This document shows positions 1 to 11,299 of a stretch of DNA of 64,000 bases, in pieces. Position numbers and translations under genes: made by a program. Positions within the stretch are counted from its first letter, which is position 1; the number at the start of each line of letters is the position of its first letter. The stretch is from assembly GCA_020726505.1 (NCBI GenBank), contig JAHLEZ010000004.1, positions 3,162,001 to 3,226,000 of the forward strand. Direction: 5' to 3'. Source of the stretch: Leptodontidium sp. MPI-SDFR-AT-0119. Its lineage: Eukaryota; Ascomycota; Leotiomycetes; Helotiales; Leptodontidiaceae. The notes under the pieces were generated by a model. It worked only from the letters and a program-made list of their open reading frames with translations. It was not told the origin of the DNA and made no database searches.

Positions 1-301
1 AGCGCTTCCTGACAAGCTACCCATTTTCCTTCCTTCATTGACAGCTGAGCTTTGAATTGAGGATTCCTGCAAGCCTAGGGCAATCCTCAATTTGTCACAT
101 GTCTGTCTTTCTAGCTATCTCCAACATTCACTTCTTGTGCTTTGTGGTTCTGCTCCACTTTGCCATTTTTAATAATTTTCTTCTGCCGTGCGTATTGGGA
201 ACTGTGCGAGAGTTGGAGTCACCGTAGAAGTTTTGAAGTACAAGTGAAGATCTTTATAGATTTCAAGAGGGCAAATTGTATATATATACTGTGCGATTTA
301 G

Positions 302-577
302 CGGCATGGTCTGTCTTTTTGTTTATTTCGGTTTTACATCCATATCGCTGCACAGGTCCCACAGTTACTGGCAGGCAGATATGTTTCTCTTCTTGGTTTG
401 GAGCGTTGGCACAATTCCTAGGCGGGTCTGGGAATCGCAAATGCTCTTTTGGCTGCAGGATACCCTTTGCTTATTTGGGCGTTTACTGCAATTTGTGCAA
501 TTCTTACGGCAGATGTAATTATCTACACATTCGAATCAAACAAACACAACGATCTGCCTTATTTGAGGTGCCAATAG
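302..577 (+). pseudogene. Hydrophobic (membrane-protein-like) C-terminal fragment
   Basis: One frame gives a hydrophobic run with two likely membrane segments, ending at a TAG at 575-577. It includes AGLGIANALLAAGYPLLIWAF after 421, then a short polar tail (FESNKHNDLPYLRCQ). The frame is cut by a TAG at 419-421, which could be a TGG-to-TAG change or the 3' end of an intron (ttcctag). A competing frame upstream (from 142) is open but less protein-like. No family recognised; it could be the last exon of a gene starting left of the window. Low certainty. Confidence 0.3.
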
Positions 578-880
578 ATCTGGGCGTAGGAGTTGCGAGG
601 CAGCTGAAATCGAACGCGGCATGTGTGGTACAGGTCGCGCTGCTGTGCAACTAACACGATAAGGGCATGGATAAGGGCAGCGACGAAATCCCGCTCAGCC
701 AGCCAATTCAGTGGCTCTTCTGTGTCTGCAGCAAATGAGTTGGAAATTAGGCTGACATGGTCAGCAGACACCCATACCGCCTGCATTTACCAGCCTATGG
801 CACCCACGGCACGAGCAAATACGTGTAACCGCACCATAAAATATCCCTCAAATCTCGTCTGCCAATTGTTTGCGCCGTTG
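559..880 (-). pseudogene. Hydrophobic protein fragment, reverse strand
   Basis: Read on the minus strand from about 880, one frame gives a mixed polar/hydrophobic stretch with a candidate membrane helix (FVAALIHALIVLVAQQ). It is interrupted by a single TAA at about 787, just before the ATG at 786. A plus-strand ORF (623-916) covers the same bases but looks less like protein. Function not recognised. The tail-to-tail overlap with the fragment on the other strand at 559-577 suggests two old convergent genes or a chance reading. Confidence 0.2.
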
Positions 881-1228
881 CTGGGCTCTCCTGGTCATGA
901 ATTTCTGAGCTTGTGAAAGTGGCAGACCGCTGGACAAGAGCCTAATATCAGGCATGTATTAAGATATGCGAACTAGTGAGATTTATCAATCAACGCATTG
1001 TCGCTATAGAAAATACACCAAGATTATTGTACCGCCGTATGGGATTACTTCTACACTGTCGTCTTCTTTTACTAGGAACAGTCGATCAAACAAGCTAATA
1101 AACTCATTGATGACAGATCAACACTTTAATCAGGCTCGGGCCCGGCCCGGGGCGCATGGTGCCCGCAGAAGCAAATGCACCCGGTGTGATAGATCGTGAT
1201 CGTAAGCTTCATCCTTAGACCGCGTTTA

Positions 1229-1750
1229 CAGCCATATCGATAACGTGAGGCACCTGCAGAGCCGAAGCGAGAGCCTTTGAAAATTCGCGGGGCTGGCACC
1301 TCACCAAACCTTTAATCCACGCCCCTACGAATAACACTACTTTCGCAACGTTATATAGAATTAATAATATCTTAAATCAATTATAACCAGGGCATCTTTA
1401 ATTTCTCGTGTTGCGCTAATTAAATGAATCGCTTTTAGAGATGTAAGAGTTGAATCTTTAAGTCGGGCGATGCGGCTCTGCTTTTTTTAAGCTCTCGGCG
1501 CTCTTTGGCGATCGAAAATCAAGATTTCAAGACTTTTAATTATTATACAACTACTATATATTTTTATGTAATAAAAAATAGATAAATATAATAAACTAAT
1601 AGTTATTATTAATTGCATTGATTTTTTTAAGGTTTAAAACACATACATCTGTGGTGGTAGGTAGTCACAGCTTTATGGATTTGAAGGAAATTAGTGAGAG
1701 AGGCACCCCTCGCTTTTTGTCGGAGGTGCCTCACGTTACCGATATAGCTG
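1229..1750. mobile_element. 522-bp MITE with TA target duplication (Tc1/mariner-type ends)
   Basis: The left end (1229-1255) and the reverse complement of the right end (1724-1750) match over about 27 bases with two mismatches, beginning CAGCYATATCGRTAACGTG. Both ends are flanked by TA (1227-1228 and 1751-1752), the hallmark target duplication of Tc1/mariner elements. The interior is A+T-rich, with no ORF and no transposase, so it is a non-autonomous element that needs a transposase supplied elsewhere. The two end mismatches are both transitions, in keeping with RIP or ageing. Confidence 0.8.
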
Positions 1751-1752
1751 TA

Positions 1753-3080
1753 GTGTCGCTCGCTTAACTTCGGGTGTCTCGTTAGTCGTCAGTGGCGGCC
1801 ATGATCGATCTCTTGGAGGGAAGATACTGTAATTAGGTTTCGAGTGTCACGATAGTATTGTTACGAGAGAATTCCCGAGGACTAAGAAAACTATATAACC
1901 CTTGCTTCTAGCGTGATATATCGCCGAATCTTGGCTCTGGAGCAGATAGCTCAGCCGAGCTACTCCGCACAGGCTCAAGCCACGATATGTCAGGGGTCGG
2001 GTCGAGGGTCGGGTCGGCTCAGAGGTTAGGTGATGGGGTAATTATCGTCACGAGTCATAGAACTTAATTGACATTAGAACCAGACCCGAGTGAATTCAGC
2101 TAATGTGGGACTATCTTGGCAAGAGGCTCTTTGCGGCATGCTTCAGGCTAAATTGCTCTTCAGCCATAACCGCATATTAAGCCATAGAAGTTTATAATAA
2201 AAGGCAGTCGGGGGTCTGCCCCGTCCCCTTCATTAGGCGTTCGGTGTCTGCTCTAACCTATTACAAGGCTCAGTCTCGTACTCGTAACCATTTACTATAT
2301 CGGGCCACGATGTCGCTGCACCACCCCGGTCCCTTTCCCTTGAGTTACTACCCGCCACCCCTGCTATCCACTTGTAGGGAAGCGCGATCGTATTGCATAG
2401 GAAATACTAGAGCAGGAAGTGTGGATCAGATGAACGACTATTGTAGTGGAGTCGAATACGTCAAATCCACTATCCGTAGGGCGCATTTATTCTCTATGCT
2501 ACCACATAATATCTTGCGCTTAATCTACATTAAACACCGTTAATGCCTCAGCGCCCTCGTGACAATCTAAACAACCACAGCAAGAACAAACCAACAGCCA
2601 ATAACCCAAAGTTAACTTACGAGGGGCTAGCAATGTTGTTACAAGGTGCCGCCAGATTTCCTCTTCCTCGAATCACTATTACCACTATAATCCTACCGAA
2701 TTCGCTTTCGCCATCTTGCGTATCCCGACGGTAGCAATATGTTCTTAAGTTTCCACGCATAGGATAAGGCTAGTAGGGGCATATATTATAAACTAGCGCA
2801 TACTGCCTGCGCTATCATTGCAAATAATCGGTTCGATAGTTTTCTTAGTACCGCACGCGATAGCAGTTCAAGGATTAAAACAGAATAAGATGCTTGTTTC
2901 CTAACTGATTCTTATAATTATTACTACTATATCCTTCTTCCGACCGGTATACTTACGTCTACGTTTTCCTAAATTAATATACTAACTTTTTCAGAACTAG
3001 AAAACTACGAACATATACAAAAACTTCCTTCTTACCGATAGCCTTTCGTTCCAAGCTTCTTAGATTAGAAATTCTTATAT
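1753..3080. other. No gene recognised; mixed-composition sequence
   Basis: The stretch has short open frames at 2244-2543 and 2543-2734 (plus strand), of ordinary amino-acid composition but without recognisable motifs. There is a small GGGTCGGGTCGAGGGTCGGG repeat near 1996-2020. Composition shifts from near-balanced before about 2740 to A+T-rich after it, where the degraded coding remnants start. Confidence 0.4.
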
Positions 3081-3084
3081 ATTC

Positions 3085-3840
3085 TCCCTAACGCCTGGCA
3101 GAAATACGCGAAAGCGCAGGTTGACTCGATGAATACGGCGCAATCAGATCAAGCGGGAGCCGTCTAACAACGCAATATTATCTGCAGAGTTTCAGCATAG
3201 TCAATAAGTACAAAGGTAGCGCACTTAATACTAGCGCATAAGAGTACGTGGTTTAAGGCGCATTCCATGTAAGAATATAATAATAATACGATACTCGATG
3301 CGACAAACCTACTGCGGGACCTTAATAATGCGCTGTTATTACGGGCCGACCTTTACAAAGCATTTGACGATCGAAAATTTTCTTTATTCCTTAAGGATAA
3401 TTAAGGGTTCGTTATTCATATTCTGTAATTAGCTACGAATCTACGATTCCTTTACTATAATGCTCGTATTACTATTCCATAGTATAAGGTGAATTACGTC
3501 TTCGCACGATTCGCTTAGTCCATCTTCTTATTACTTACTGGCTTTCTTACGTCGACTTAAAAGTTACGCTTAGTTGTACGATAGGACGAAGCATCGGAAG
3601 ACTGGATTAAATCTGAGGTTTCTGCTTTATCGCTAGCGCAGATGTCTGTAGCTTCTCGCAGCAACAGCCTAATAAAAAAATCGAGAATTACTTCTTTAAC
3701 CGACGAGTAAATTAACGACAATTGTGCTAGCGAAGTACGGGGCAAGAAAAGGAATATTAATATAAGGCTGGCGTACGATAGTATTACGCGGCAAGTTAAA
3801 AATCGCCGGCTTTCTTCAGGCAAGGCCAGTTTATTATTAA
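3085..3840 (+). pseudogene. RIP-degraded HNH-endonuclease-type protein
   Basis: Plus-strand reading with scattered stops shows two blocks that resemble the fungal HNH nuclease family (the HNH_2-type proteins common in Pezizomycotina). The first, around 3300-3390, reads NALLLRADLYKAFDDRKFSL, matching the LLRADLHxLFDxRxF block of that family. The second, around 3440-3545, reads YYNARI, then VNYVFARFAW and IFLLLTGFL, matching the EYLFARFAWAIF block. The catalytic HNH triplet itself cannot be placed confidently. The family call rests on memory of the motifs. The downstream end is unclear and it may run into the DUF3505-like remnant. Confidence 0.45.
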
Positions 3841-4019
3841 CTAAGTTAAGAAAGTCGATAGTACTATTTATAACGGAAGACGGGTCGACTAATAAGGAAG
3901 TTAAGGCTTCCAGCGCCGCGCAGTCCGTCCAAGCCGGATTAATACCTAATAATAATAGTAATCTTCTTCCCGTGCGCTATTACTTACATGACCTGTAAGA
4001 AAGCATCGAGACGGATGAC

Positions 4020-5187
4020 CTCGAGCATAGTTATAATATTCTCCCCTTTACTCTTAATAGCTTCTGTAAGGAAGCGCTGACTCGACAAAGACCTTTGGAT
4101 TATTACCAGGCCCCTTATCAAAAGCACCGAGATGCGAGGGAAGAGTTAAAACTTATGAGTATAAATATTATTAATAATAGCTTTATTAATAAAAATAACG
4201 ATTTTATATAAATCGAAAGAGAATGCTTCCTCAAGTTCCTTTCTTCGTTACTACATTCGTACCCCGGCAGCCGTGAATTATCCTAGATATTACCGCAAAT
4301 AGTACCAAAGTCTGACGCAAGAAGGCGATTAAGCTTATATTGTTACCGACGAGTTCCTGAAAAAGCTCTTAGTCTTAATTTATATAAGCTCTAGCTAACC
4401 TCTGCGCGAGAGCGAGCTATTCTCCGTTACTTGCCGTAATACCTAGCGGCGGCGGAACGTTTACCTTAAGCACGGGCTAATAATACTGTATATTACGTAT
4501 TATAAAAGTCAGTAGCAGACGGGCAAGTTTAAGGATAATATCCGGTTCTTGCCGGCACTTATTAAGGACCTCCTGCTCGACTACTTAATAATTATTACTC
4601 CGCCAGGTCTTTCTCCGCCAGTCTACCTCGCATACTATTATCTCCCCGTACGTGTAATAGAAAGATAGCAAAATCTAAGTTAATAACCGTCTTATACAAT
4701 GTATAAAGCAGGCATATACATGAATAAGCATCTCTGGCTGTATATCGCTAACTAATAGCAGATAACAATTAGTATTATTAAGGCCAAATTTACAGCTGAC
4801 ATTAAGTACTTTAAGGTTAATTATATAACAAACGACGAAGATGCCAAAAACATTAAAGCTAACATTTAGGTCATAACCAAGCAGCGGAACTAGAGCACGT
4901 GAACTATTAACTATACTTACGCAAACCAGTATAATACTAACTTTAGCAACATATAGGATAGCCTTATCTACAAGAATCTCTATTCTTTAACTCTGTAGAA
5001 GAACTTGTGGCGGCTTAACCAGCTACTTGGGCCTGCTAAGAAAAGGAAACAAGACAGTAAGAATATTAGTAGCCTGCAAATGCTAAAGAAAATTACCATA
5101 AGAATCTACTGGCTACGGAAGAAGTGGTTAGTTGCGGCTCTGCTAAAGAGTGCAAGAATACTGTACTTAGATAATATACTAAACTAA
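4020..5187 (+). pseudogene. DUF3505/OrsD-like (telomere-linked-helicase type) remnant, C-terminal part
   Basis: Read through TAG/TAA codons, the plus strand gives blocks characteristic of the large fungal family annotated DUF3505/OrsD-like, which is also found at the N terminus of telomere-linked RecQ-like helicases. They are: SELFSVTCRNT (about 4410-4445), YYKSQ-QTGKFKDNIRFLP followed by LLLDYL (about 4497-4590), YIAN-QITISIIKAKFTADIKYF (about 4740-4812), DEDAKNI.ANI-VITKQRN (about 4838-4890) and TYANQYNTNFSNI-DSL (about 4915-4965). The last open part (5005-5187) ends at TAA. No helicase motifs follow, because the hAT element starts 16 bases later. The N-terminal half is not recognisable upstream, so this is a 5'-decayed copy. 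Stops fall where Trp/Gln is expected, consistent with RIP. Confidence 0.6.
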
Positions 5188-5203
5188 AAGTCAGTAGCAT
5201 AAG

Positions 5204-8200
5204 CAGGCTGGCCACTAAGTCAGTCGAGATAAGCCAACTAAATCAGCTGCGCGCTTCAACGTCAGCCAGTCAGTTCAAATATATTATTAAACACGCCAGT
5301 CAGTTAAAGATATTTAGATCAGTTGCTTATAAGTTAATATATATATTTTTAGTAATTTTTGAGTAAGGAGTAGTGTAATATTTACCTTTTTTAGAGGGGT
5401 GTCATGATGCCCGGGATATTTTTAGTAGGGGCGGCCGCCTCGCTGAGCTAGCTTCTAGGCCTCTGATTAGTAGATATTATGACTAAGCACAACCTTTAGG
5501 AAAGTTTAAATACCCAGATCATAGAATTATACGTATTTTTATTATTTATCGTTACAACCTTAACAAAATGGCTTCATCTCACGCATCTACTATTAATTTG
5601 TCCGATACAGACGAAAACACAGCATCTACAGTACCTTCTCGAGTTATTCTAAACGTTCTAACTCAAATAATAGGCAAGTCGACGCCTAAAGGGCCGCTCC
5701 AGCCAAAGGTATTACGGGACCGATGCAAGAGGCTTATACTACACTATAATAAGCTCTACAACCCCTTCTAGCCTCAAAAGGAGAGCAATAAAACAGACTA
5801 CTCTCTATACGACTTTAGAGAGCCTCTCTTTGACGATCGGAAGCCATACCCCCAGAGATTTACAAGAGGAATAGTACTAGCAGGAGCCTCTAAGAGATCA
5901 AGAACCGTTTAGGTGTAGAAGCTTAGCTATACTCTGTCAAATACTCTCAAGGCTAGGAATCCAGTGTATTAGTACTACAAGCTTTATATATATTCCCTAT
6001 ATAAATCTATAGAGTACTTGACTAATTAAGTAGGCCATCACGATGAAATCTTTAGCCGCGAGTTAGAATTTCACTTCAACGCTAATACTCTTAATAATAT
6101 AAAGCGCCATCTCTACGAAAAGTATATATTAGACGAAAGAGGAGATATATAGAGGCAAAAGAGTACAGCGGAGACGTTCTAGGCGTCCGGAATAGTTAAT
6201 AATACGTATAATCAGGTTATCCCTTTTCGTCAGCAAGAGTTCTATAATGCCTTCCTTAAATAGATCATCTGCGACGGCGTAAAACACCGCAAAGTAGCCT
6301 CCAAACGACTGATCTAGTGCTTTAAAATCGCCAGTATAAATGCTACAAAAGCTGTACCTTCGTCACACTCTACTATAAAGAGCTAGATTCACAAATACTT
6401 TGCGCACTTTAAACCTACGGTTATTAAAGAGATTTACAACGCCAAGTCTAAGGTTACTATTACCTTTGACGGCTAGGGATCCAAGAGAGAGAAGATCAGT
6501 ATACTTAGTATTATTATACACTTTGTTAACTATAACTATTAGGGTATTACACGCTTAATTAGGCTTCCTAAGCTACTAGGCTATAGTAAGACTAGTGTTA
6601 GTATACATCCCCTTCCTTAATACTCTCTTTAAGGCTTACCTTTTATAGAACAGTACTCTGTCCTCCTCCCTTTACTTAAACGATTCGGAATTACAAAACA
6701 CAACCTTAGTTAGTTCGTCCTTAATAATACGACAAATAATGATATTACTCTCATAGAGCTTAGCCGACAGTAGGGATTTAATCCCGAAGAGAAAAGATTA
6801 CGCTATATAGGCCACGTATTCAACTTTATCGCTAGAGCATACTTATTCGGTTAAGATAAGGCTTCATTCGATCGAGACTACAAGGAGGCTAGCCCTAAAG
6901 GTAAACGTCAGCTTTAGAGGCGCCGTAAAGAGGTTAGAAAGCTACACAACTTAGTATAACACGTGCTGGCTTTAAGAAAGCGTATAGAGCTGTTTATAGA
7001 CCTCTAAACAACACTTAATACTGGCAAGGCTAAAGGCAAGGAGTAAAAGCTTGTTATTAACGGAGGAGTATACTAGAATACTATATACTCGATGATTCGT
7101 CGTAATCTTAAATTACGTGAAGCTCTTAACGCATACGCCTTTAAACTACGTGTTTCTATAGAGCCTCTAGATCAAGAGATATTCGCTAACGACTACTTGT
7201 CGCTATCAGAATAGGAGACCTTAAAAGTGATTATAGACTAACTAGAACCGCTATTCCGACTCACTAAAGACCTCGAAGGCAACGCGGACCTATAAGAAGA
7301 AGGAGATACGCCATCTTATAAAGCTCTTTGAGAGACGTTACTGTGTTTAGAGTATATTCTTGGCCACTTTAAAAAGCTAAAGCTACGAGCTAAACGCGGA
7401 GAGTTTAACGAACACGAAGGCATACAACAGTCTATTACTTTAGCTTAGGAAGCTACCTTGAAATAGTACAAAAAGACCGACAATTCTGTTACGTAGCAAG
7501 CCTCGATAGTGCTCCACCCTGGCTTTAAATAGTCCTTTTTTGAAAAGAATTAGACTGGAAATATAGCTTCTTTTATATTAAATAGAAAGGCCTCATTTAA
7601 GAGGTTATAGGAGAACGAATATAAATTACCTAGAAATGCTCGTGGCGTTACTCTTTCCCCTGAGCCTACTAATCAACAGTAACCTCCACGCTCTCTTTTA
7701 AGAGATATCGTTATAAACGCTAGACCGACACTAAAGCGCGTTACTCCAACGATTATAAGTCGTAGAGATTAATACTATTAGTATCTCTAAGAGGGGCCAG
7801 TTAATAGAATCAGTACGTTAGAGTACTAGAAACAAAAGGAGAAGGAATAGCCTGAATTAGTAACAATGGCGTTTGATTTTCTAGTTATTCCAGCTATAAG
7901 CTTTAAGTGTGAGCGAATATTCTCGTCCTACGCAAAGCAAACAACTACAGAGAGCTCTCAATTATCAGGAATAACTCTATAGCACTAGGAATACTTAAAA
8001 AATTAGGTTAATAGGAGAGTAATTGTGTTTGCTAGCGCCTACAAAGCTATACTTCTCGATATATAATATATTCTATTTTTAGAACTAACTTATCAGCTCC
8101 CAAATATCTCATTAGTCAATTAATCAATTACAGCGATTTTACGTCAGTCAGTAAGTTGTGAATATATCTTCAACTGATAACTAACTGACTGACTTAGTGG

Positions 8201-8208
8201 CCAGCCTG
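5204..8208 (+). mobile_element. Complete hAT transposon with 8-bp target duplication
   Basis: The ends are inverted repeats (22 bases identical, starting CAGGCTGGCCACTAAGTC): left 5204-5225, right 8187-8208. They are flanked by a perfect 8-bp duplication AGCATAAG at 5196-5203 and 8209-8216. An 8-bp duplication with CAG-type ends is diagnostic of the hAT superfamily. The 3,005-bp element carries one transposase frame. Subterminal CAGTCAGT-type motifs recur near both ends (5268-5300 and 8130-8190) and are likely transposase binding sites. Target and ends are perfectly kept while the coding region is full of stops, so it is complete but dead. Confidence 0.93.
5568..8066 (+). pseudogene. hAT-family transposase, inactivated by nonsense changes
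   Basis: The ATG at 5568 (MASSHASTINLSD) opens a frame that can be followed for about 833 codons to TAA at 8064-8066 without any shift of frame. It is interrupted by many in-frame TAG codons and a few TAA/TGA at expected Trp or Gln positions. Recognisable parts: an N-terminal region of about 300 residues without a clear BED finger; the RNase-H-like start block VTITFDG-GSKREKISI near 6450-6490, which holds the first catalytic Asp; and the C-terminal dimerisation block (LVIPAISFKCERIFSSYAK) near 7875-7935. Length and order fit hAT transposases. The lack of indels together with dense G-to-A/C-to-T changes is the RIP signature. First stop is at about codon 68. Confidence 0.9.
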
Positions 8209-8776
8209 AGCATAAGAGTAAGCTATGATTACTATCATATTATAAATTAAACAAGTAGTAGTTATTATAGCTACTAGCAAAGGAAAAGCTTGTTGTTTAT
8301 ACTGCCTTGCATCCTCTCTAATACTAGGGTAATTAATCTTAGTCTTACTACTCGTGTCTTTACAAGGGGATCTCCTTTACTAAGTCTAAGAGTTAGGGAT
8401 TAATTACTTAGTGTAAGCGCGCCTAGCGAGGCTCGGGATGTGCCTTTAGAGTTTGCAACAATTGAAGTTGCCTGTATGCCCTAGTTTTAGACTTATACCC
8501 ACAAGCTTGTAGTTATATAAGACCTTAGCCACATTGTGTTTAACGAGGCCTACTTAACTGTGACAGTGTCTGACTATTACTAAGCTATGTCTAGGCATCT
8601 CCTTTATTAATAGGCCAACCAGTTATAGCTTAAGCCCCTCCTGTACCTAGCTTCGCGGGCTCTCTAGCTCTTCTTCCTTCTTTGTGATTAATTTAATTCA
8701 TAAGTCTTAGACCTTACTCGAGCTCTCCCTTGACAATCTCTCCACTTCTCTAGTTCGAACTGTTATACTAAAGTGT

Positions 8777-8868
8777 GGGAAAGCTAGGCTTTGAACCGGT
8801 CTTATAATGCGCTTGTTTGTTTATGTAATACAGCTGAGGTTAAGCACTCACCAATTACGCTATCGGGA
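8777..8868 (-). repeat. tRNA-like / SINE-head-like sequence with pol III A and B boxes
   Basis: On the minus strand the sequence starts TCCCGATAGCGTAATTGGTG, containing an A-box-like TAGCGTAATTGG. About 50 bases later it has a B-box-like GGTTCAAAGCC. A D-arm can be drawn, but the acceptor stem does not close (5' TCCCGAT has no matching 3' ATCGGGA) and the T stem is poor. It is therefore more likely a decayed tRNA or a tRNA-derived SINE head than a working tRNA. No other copy was found in the window. Confidence 0.35.
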
Positions 8869-8869
8869 C

Positions 8870-10807
8870 TAAAAGATCATAATATTCAGCTTGCGCTGAA
8901 TACGCTTAACACCGTACATATATACTACCAGCTATTGTCACGTGCCATTACGGTTTACTAGTAATAACCTTATGTCTTAAACTCTTAATTCAAGCTCCGG
9001 GAAATCGGTAAACTCAGATAGTTCCTAAGGATTCGGATTTTGCGGGATCGAATACACCACCGAATCTGGCTCTGTCAAGACTCTTATATCACTAAAAGGG
9101 TACTTACCAAGTTTGATGGAGAAGCCACGGTACACGGAAAAACATCTGTATCAACGCAAGGTCGGCTCGATCGGCTACTTAGGAACGATCACTCGACCTG
9201 ATTGTTAATAATTAAATAAGTTAAGGTGTTTTAATATATAAATTATTTAAATTAATCTTGATTCTGACGAGCTTGGTTTTTTCTGCGTAAAATACTTCTT
9301 TTATTTCTGTTTTATTCTGGCTTATTAAGTTTATTATCGAAATCTAATTAATAACCGGGGACAATTATTTTTATAATTAAAAACGGATATAAAGCGGCTA
9401 TTAAAGCCAGTTTAATTAATTAACCTCAGGTTAATTAAAATAAGCTTATTATTATCGAGTAATATAATAAGTTATTATTTTCTTATTTATTTTAGAAGAA
9501 TTAGAGACTTTTTTATATCAGATTTAAAAGTTGAATGCTAATAATATTTGTCGGTCCACAGGCCCTTATATACACGTATTTCGCCAGGGGTGGAGTGTAT
9601 GGACTAGAATCAGGGGAGGGGCTCATGCCGGAAGGGTTTCGGACTGGGTTCAGTGCCCTTTCGGTGGCGTTTCGTAGACTTATATAGTCAGGTCTCACTT
9701 ATATTCTCTTGAATAAAACATAGATTTTCAACCATTATATTTTGACTCTGTCGCTATACTCGTATTCGAATATATTCACATATGCGGCGTGGTATATAAA
9801 CTAGTACTACACCGACAATATTTAATAAAATGCTTTAAGTCTTATTTTAAACTTGTTTATTTTACAGACTTTATATTACGAAAACTAAGTATATTATTAT
9901 ATATATATATTTATTAAAAAAGTATTATAAATTCGCTAGGTTTTAACTGAAATAAGTTATAAAAAACCTAATACTCGAAGTATTAAAATATATTATTTCT
10001 TTTTAAGAATTTTTAGTTTTATTAACGTACGAAATATATTAATATTAAGTATTATTAGTTACGATAAAAAAATAACTAAAAGTTATTTAGACTTATAATA
10101 CGTTTTTATAAAAGAAAATACCGCCAACGGCTTTACGAAATTATTAAGTTATTAAGATTTTAGAGAATTTGTTAAAATACTGAAAATAACGGTTTTTTAT
10201 TTTAATTAAGAAATACGTATATTAATCCGACGCTTTTAGTAATCTTAAACTAATTTAATATATGTATAAGAATAAAAGATATTTAATATACGAAAGTTTT
10301 ATTTATTTAATCGGTCGATACGTTACTTTTCTAACGTTCTAGTATTAAGTTAAAAGTGTAATTATTTTCAGAAGTATATATTTTATATTTGCGAAAGTAT
10401 TAAATTATAAATTAAAACGTACGTTATAATGCGAGGTTTTTAAAAAAGTATATTATAAATTTAAGTCGACGGAATAAATCAAGTAATAAAAAGTTAATAT
10501 CCAGGTGAATATCGCTGCGTTAGTAATAACCGATATTACTTAAAATCTCTTTGATCTCGAGTTTATAACTTTTAATATTATAAGCCGATTAACTTAATTA
10601 ATTTTCTAACGCTTCTTAGCTGTACGTGATTATCTTTATAATAAAATAATTAATTATAATTATTTAATCGATTTTCTTATAATTGCTCGCTGTTACCGGA
10701 TATTCTTAAAGCTTTATTTTAATAATAATTATATTATTAAGTATAATCCGGATTATAATTTATATAATTTATATTTTAAAAATCGGACTATTATAAGTTA
10801 AAATAAA
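8870..10807. other. RIP-degraded A+T-rich stretch, no recognisable gene
   Basis: Composition becomes extremely A+T-rich from about 9200. A less mutated patch at about 9535-9690 has a 61-codon minus-strand ORF (9513-9698) without recognisable motifs. Plus-strand readings near 10500-10800 show long Ile/Asn/Tyr-rich runs with stops, typical of RIP-degraded coding DNA, but no family can be named. Confidence 0.5.
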
Positions 10808-10812
10808 GAAAG

Positions 10813-11202
10813 TGTAACGTTATTAGGTTCTGACTAATACGCGGCGTACTAGCTCCGTTAGTTAGTATCTATTTAAAGTAAAGTCACAAGAAGTTAGTTC
10901 TTAATAAAGATTAAGGCGTTATAAGTAGTAGTAAATTATAAAGTAAAATTACTATTTGAATTTAAGTATAAAGCTTTATTACTTAAAAAACTTATTATAT
11001 GTATATAAAACTTCGATTTCGGCGGGATCCCTTAAGAGCCCACGGCTTTAAGGTTTCTAAAGCCCTAGATTCTTAAGCTTTAAAAGCTTTATATTGTCAC
11101 GTGACCCTTAGTCTTATAATATTATCCTTGTCTTAGCTTCTTTATATAATAAGGCTGCCGAGCCTTAAGGCTAAGACACACGTAATCTTACAAATCGTGA
11201 TA
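10813..11202 (-). repeat. 3' LTR of the gypsy element at 10.8-17.5 kb
   Basis: 390-bp copy that shares both ends with the LTR at 17258-17494. It carries an extra ~153-bp segment between GTCACAAGAAG and TTTAAGGTTTC that is missing from the other copy. Confidence 0.88.
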
Positions 11203-11299
11203 TTATCCCCCTTTTGTTATTAACGTGTTTTTACACTTAAATATACTAAAGGAAATATCGACGACAACTTATAGCCGTTCTTTTCTTTTAATATATCCT

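Noticed and set aside
142..654. 170-codon plus-strand ORF at the left edge
   Set aside because: Another frame over 302-577 is more protein-like (continuous hydrophobic helix with natural composition); the long ORF looks like a by-product or spans an intron.
9513..9698. 61-codon minus-strand ORF
   Set aside because: No motif, surrounded by degraded DNA; only notable as a less mutated patch.
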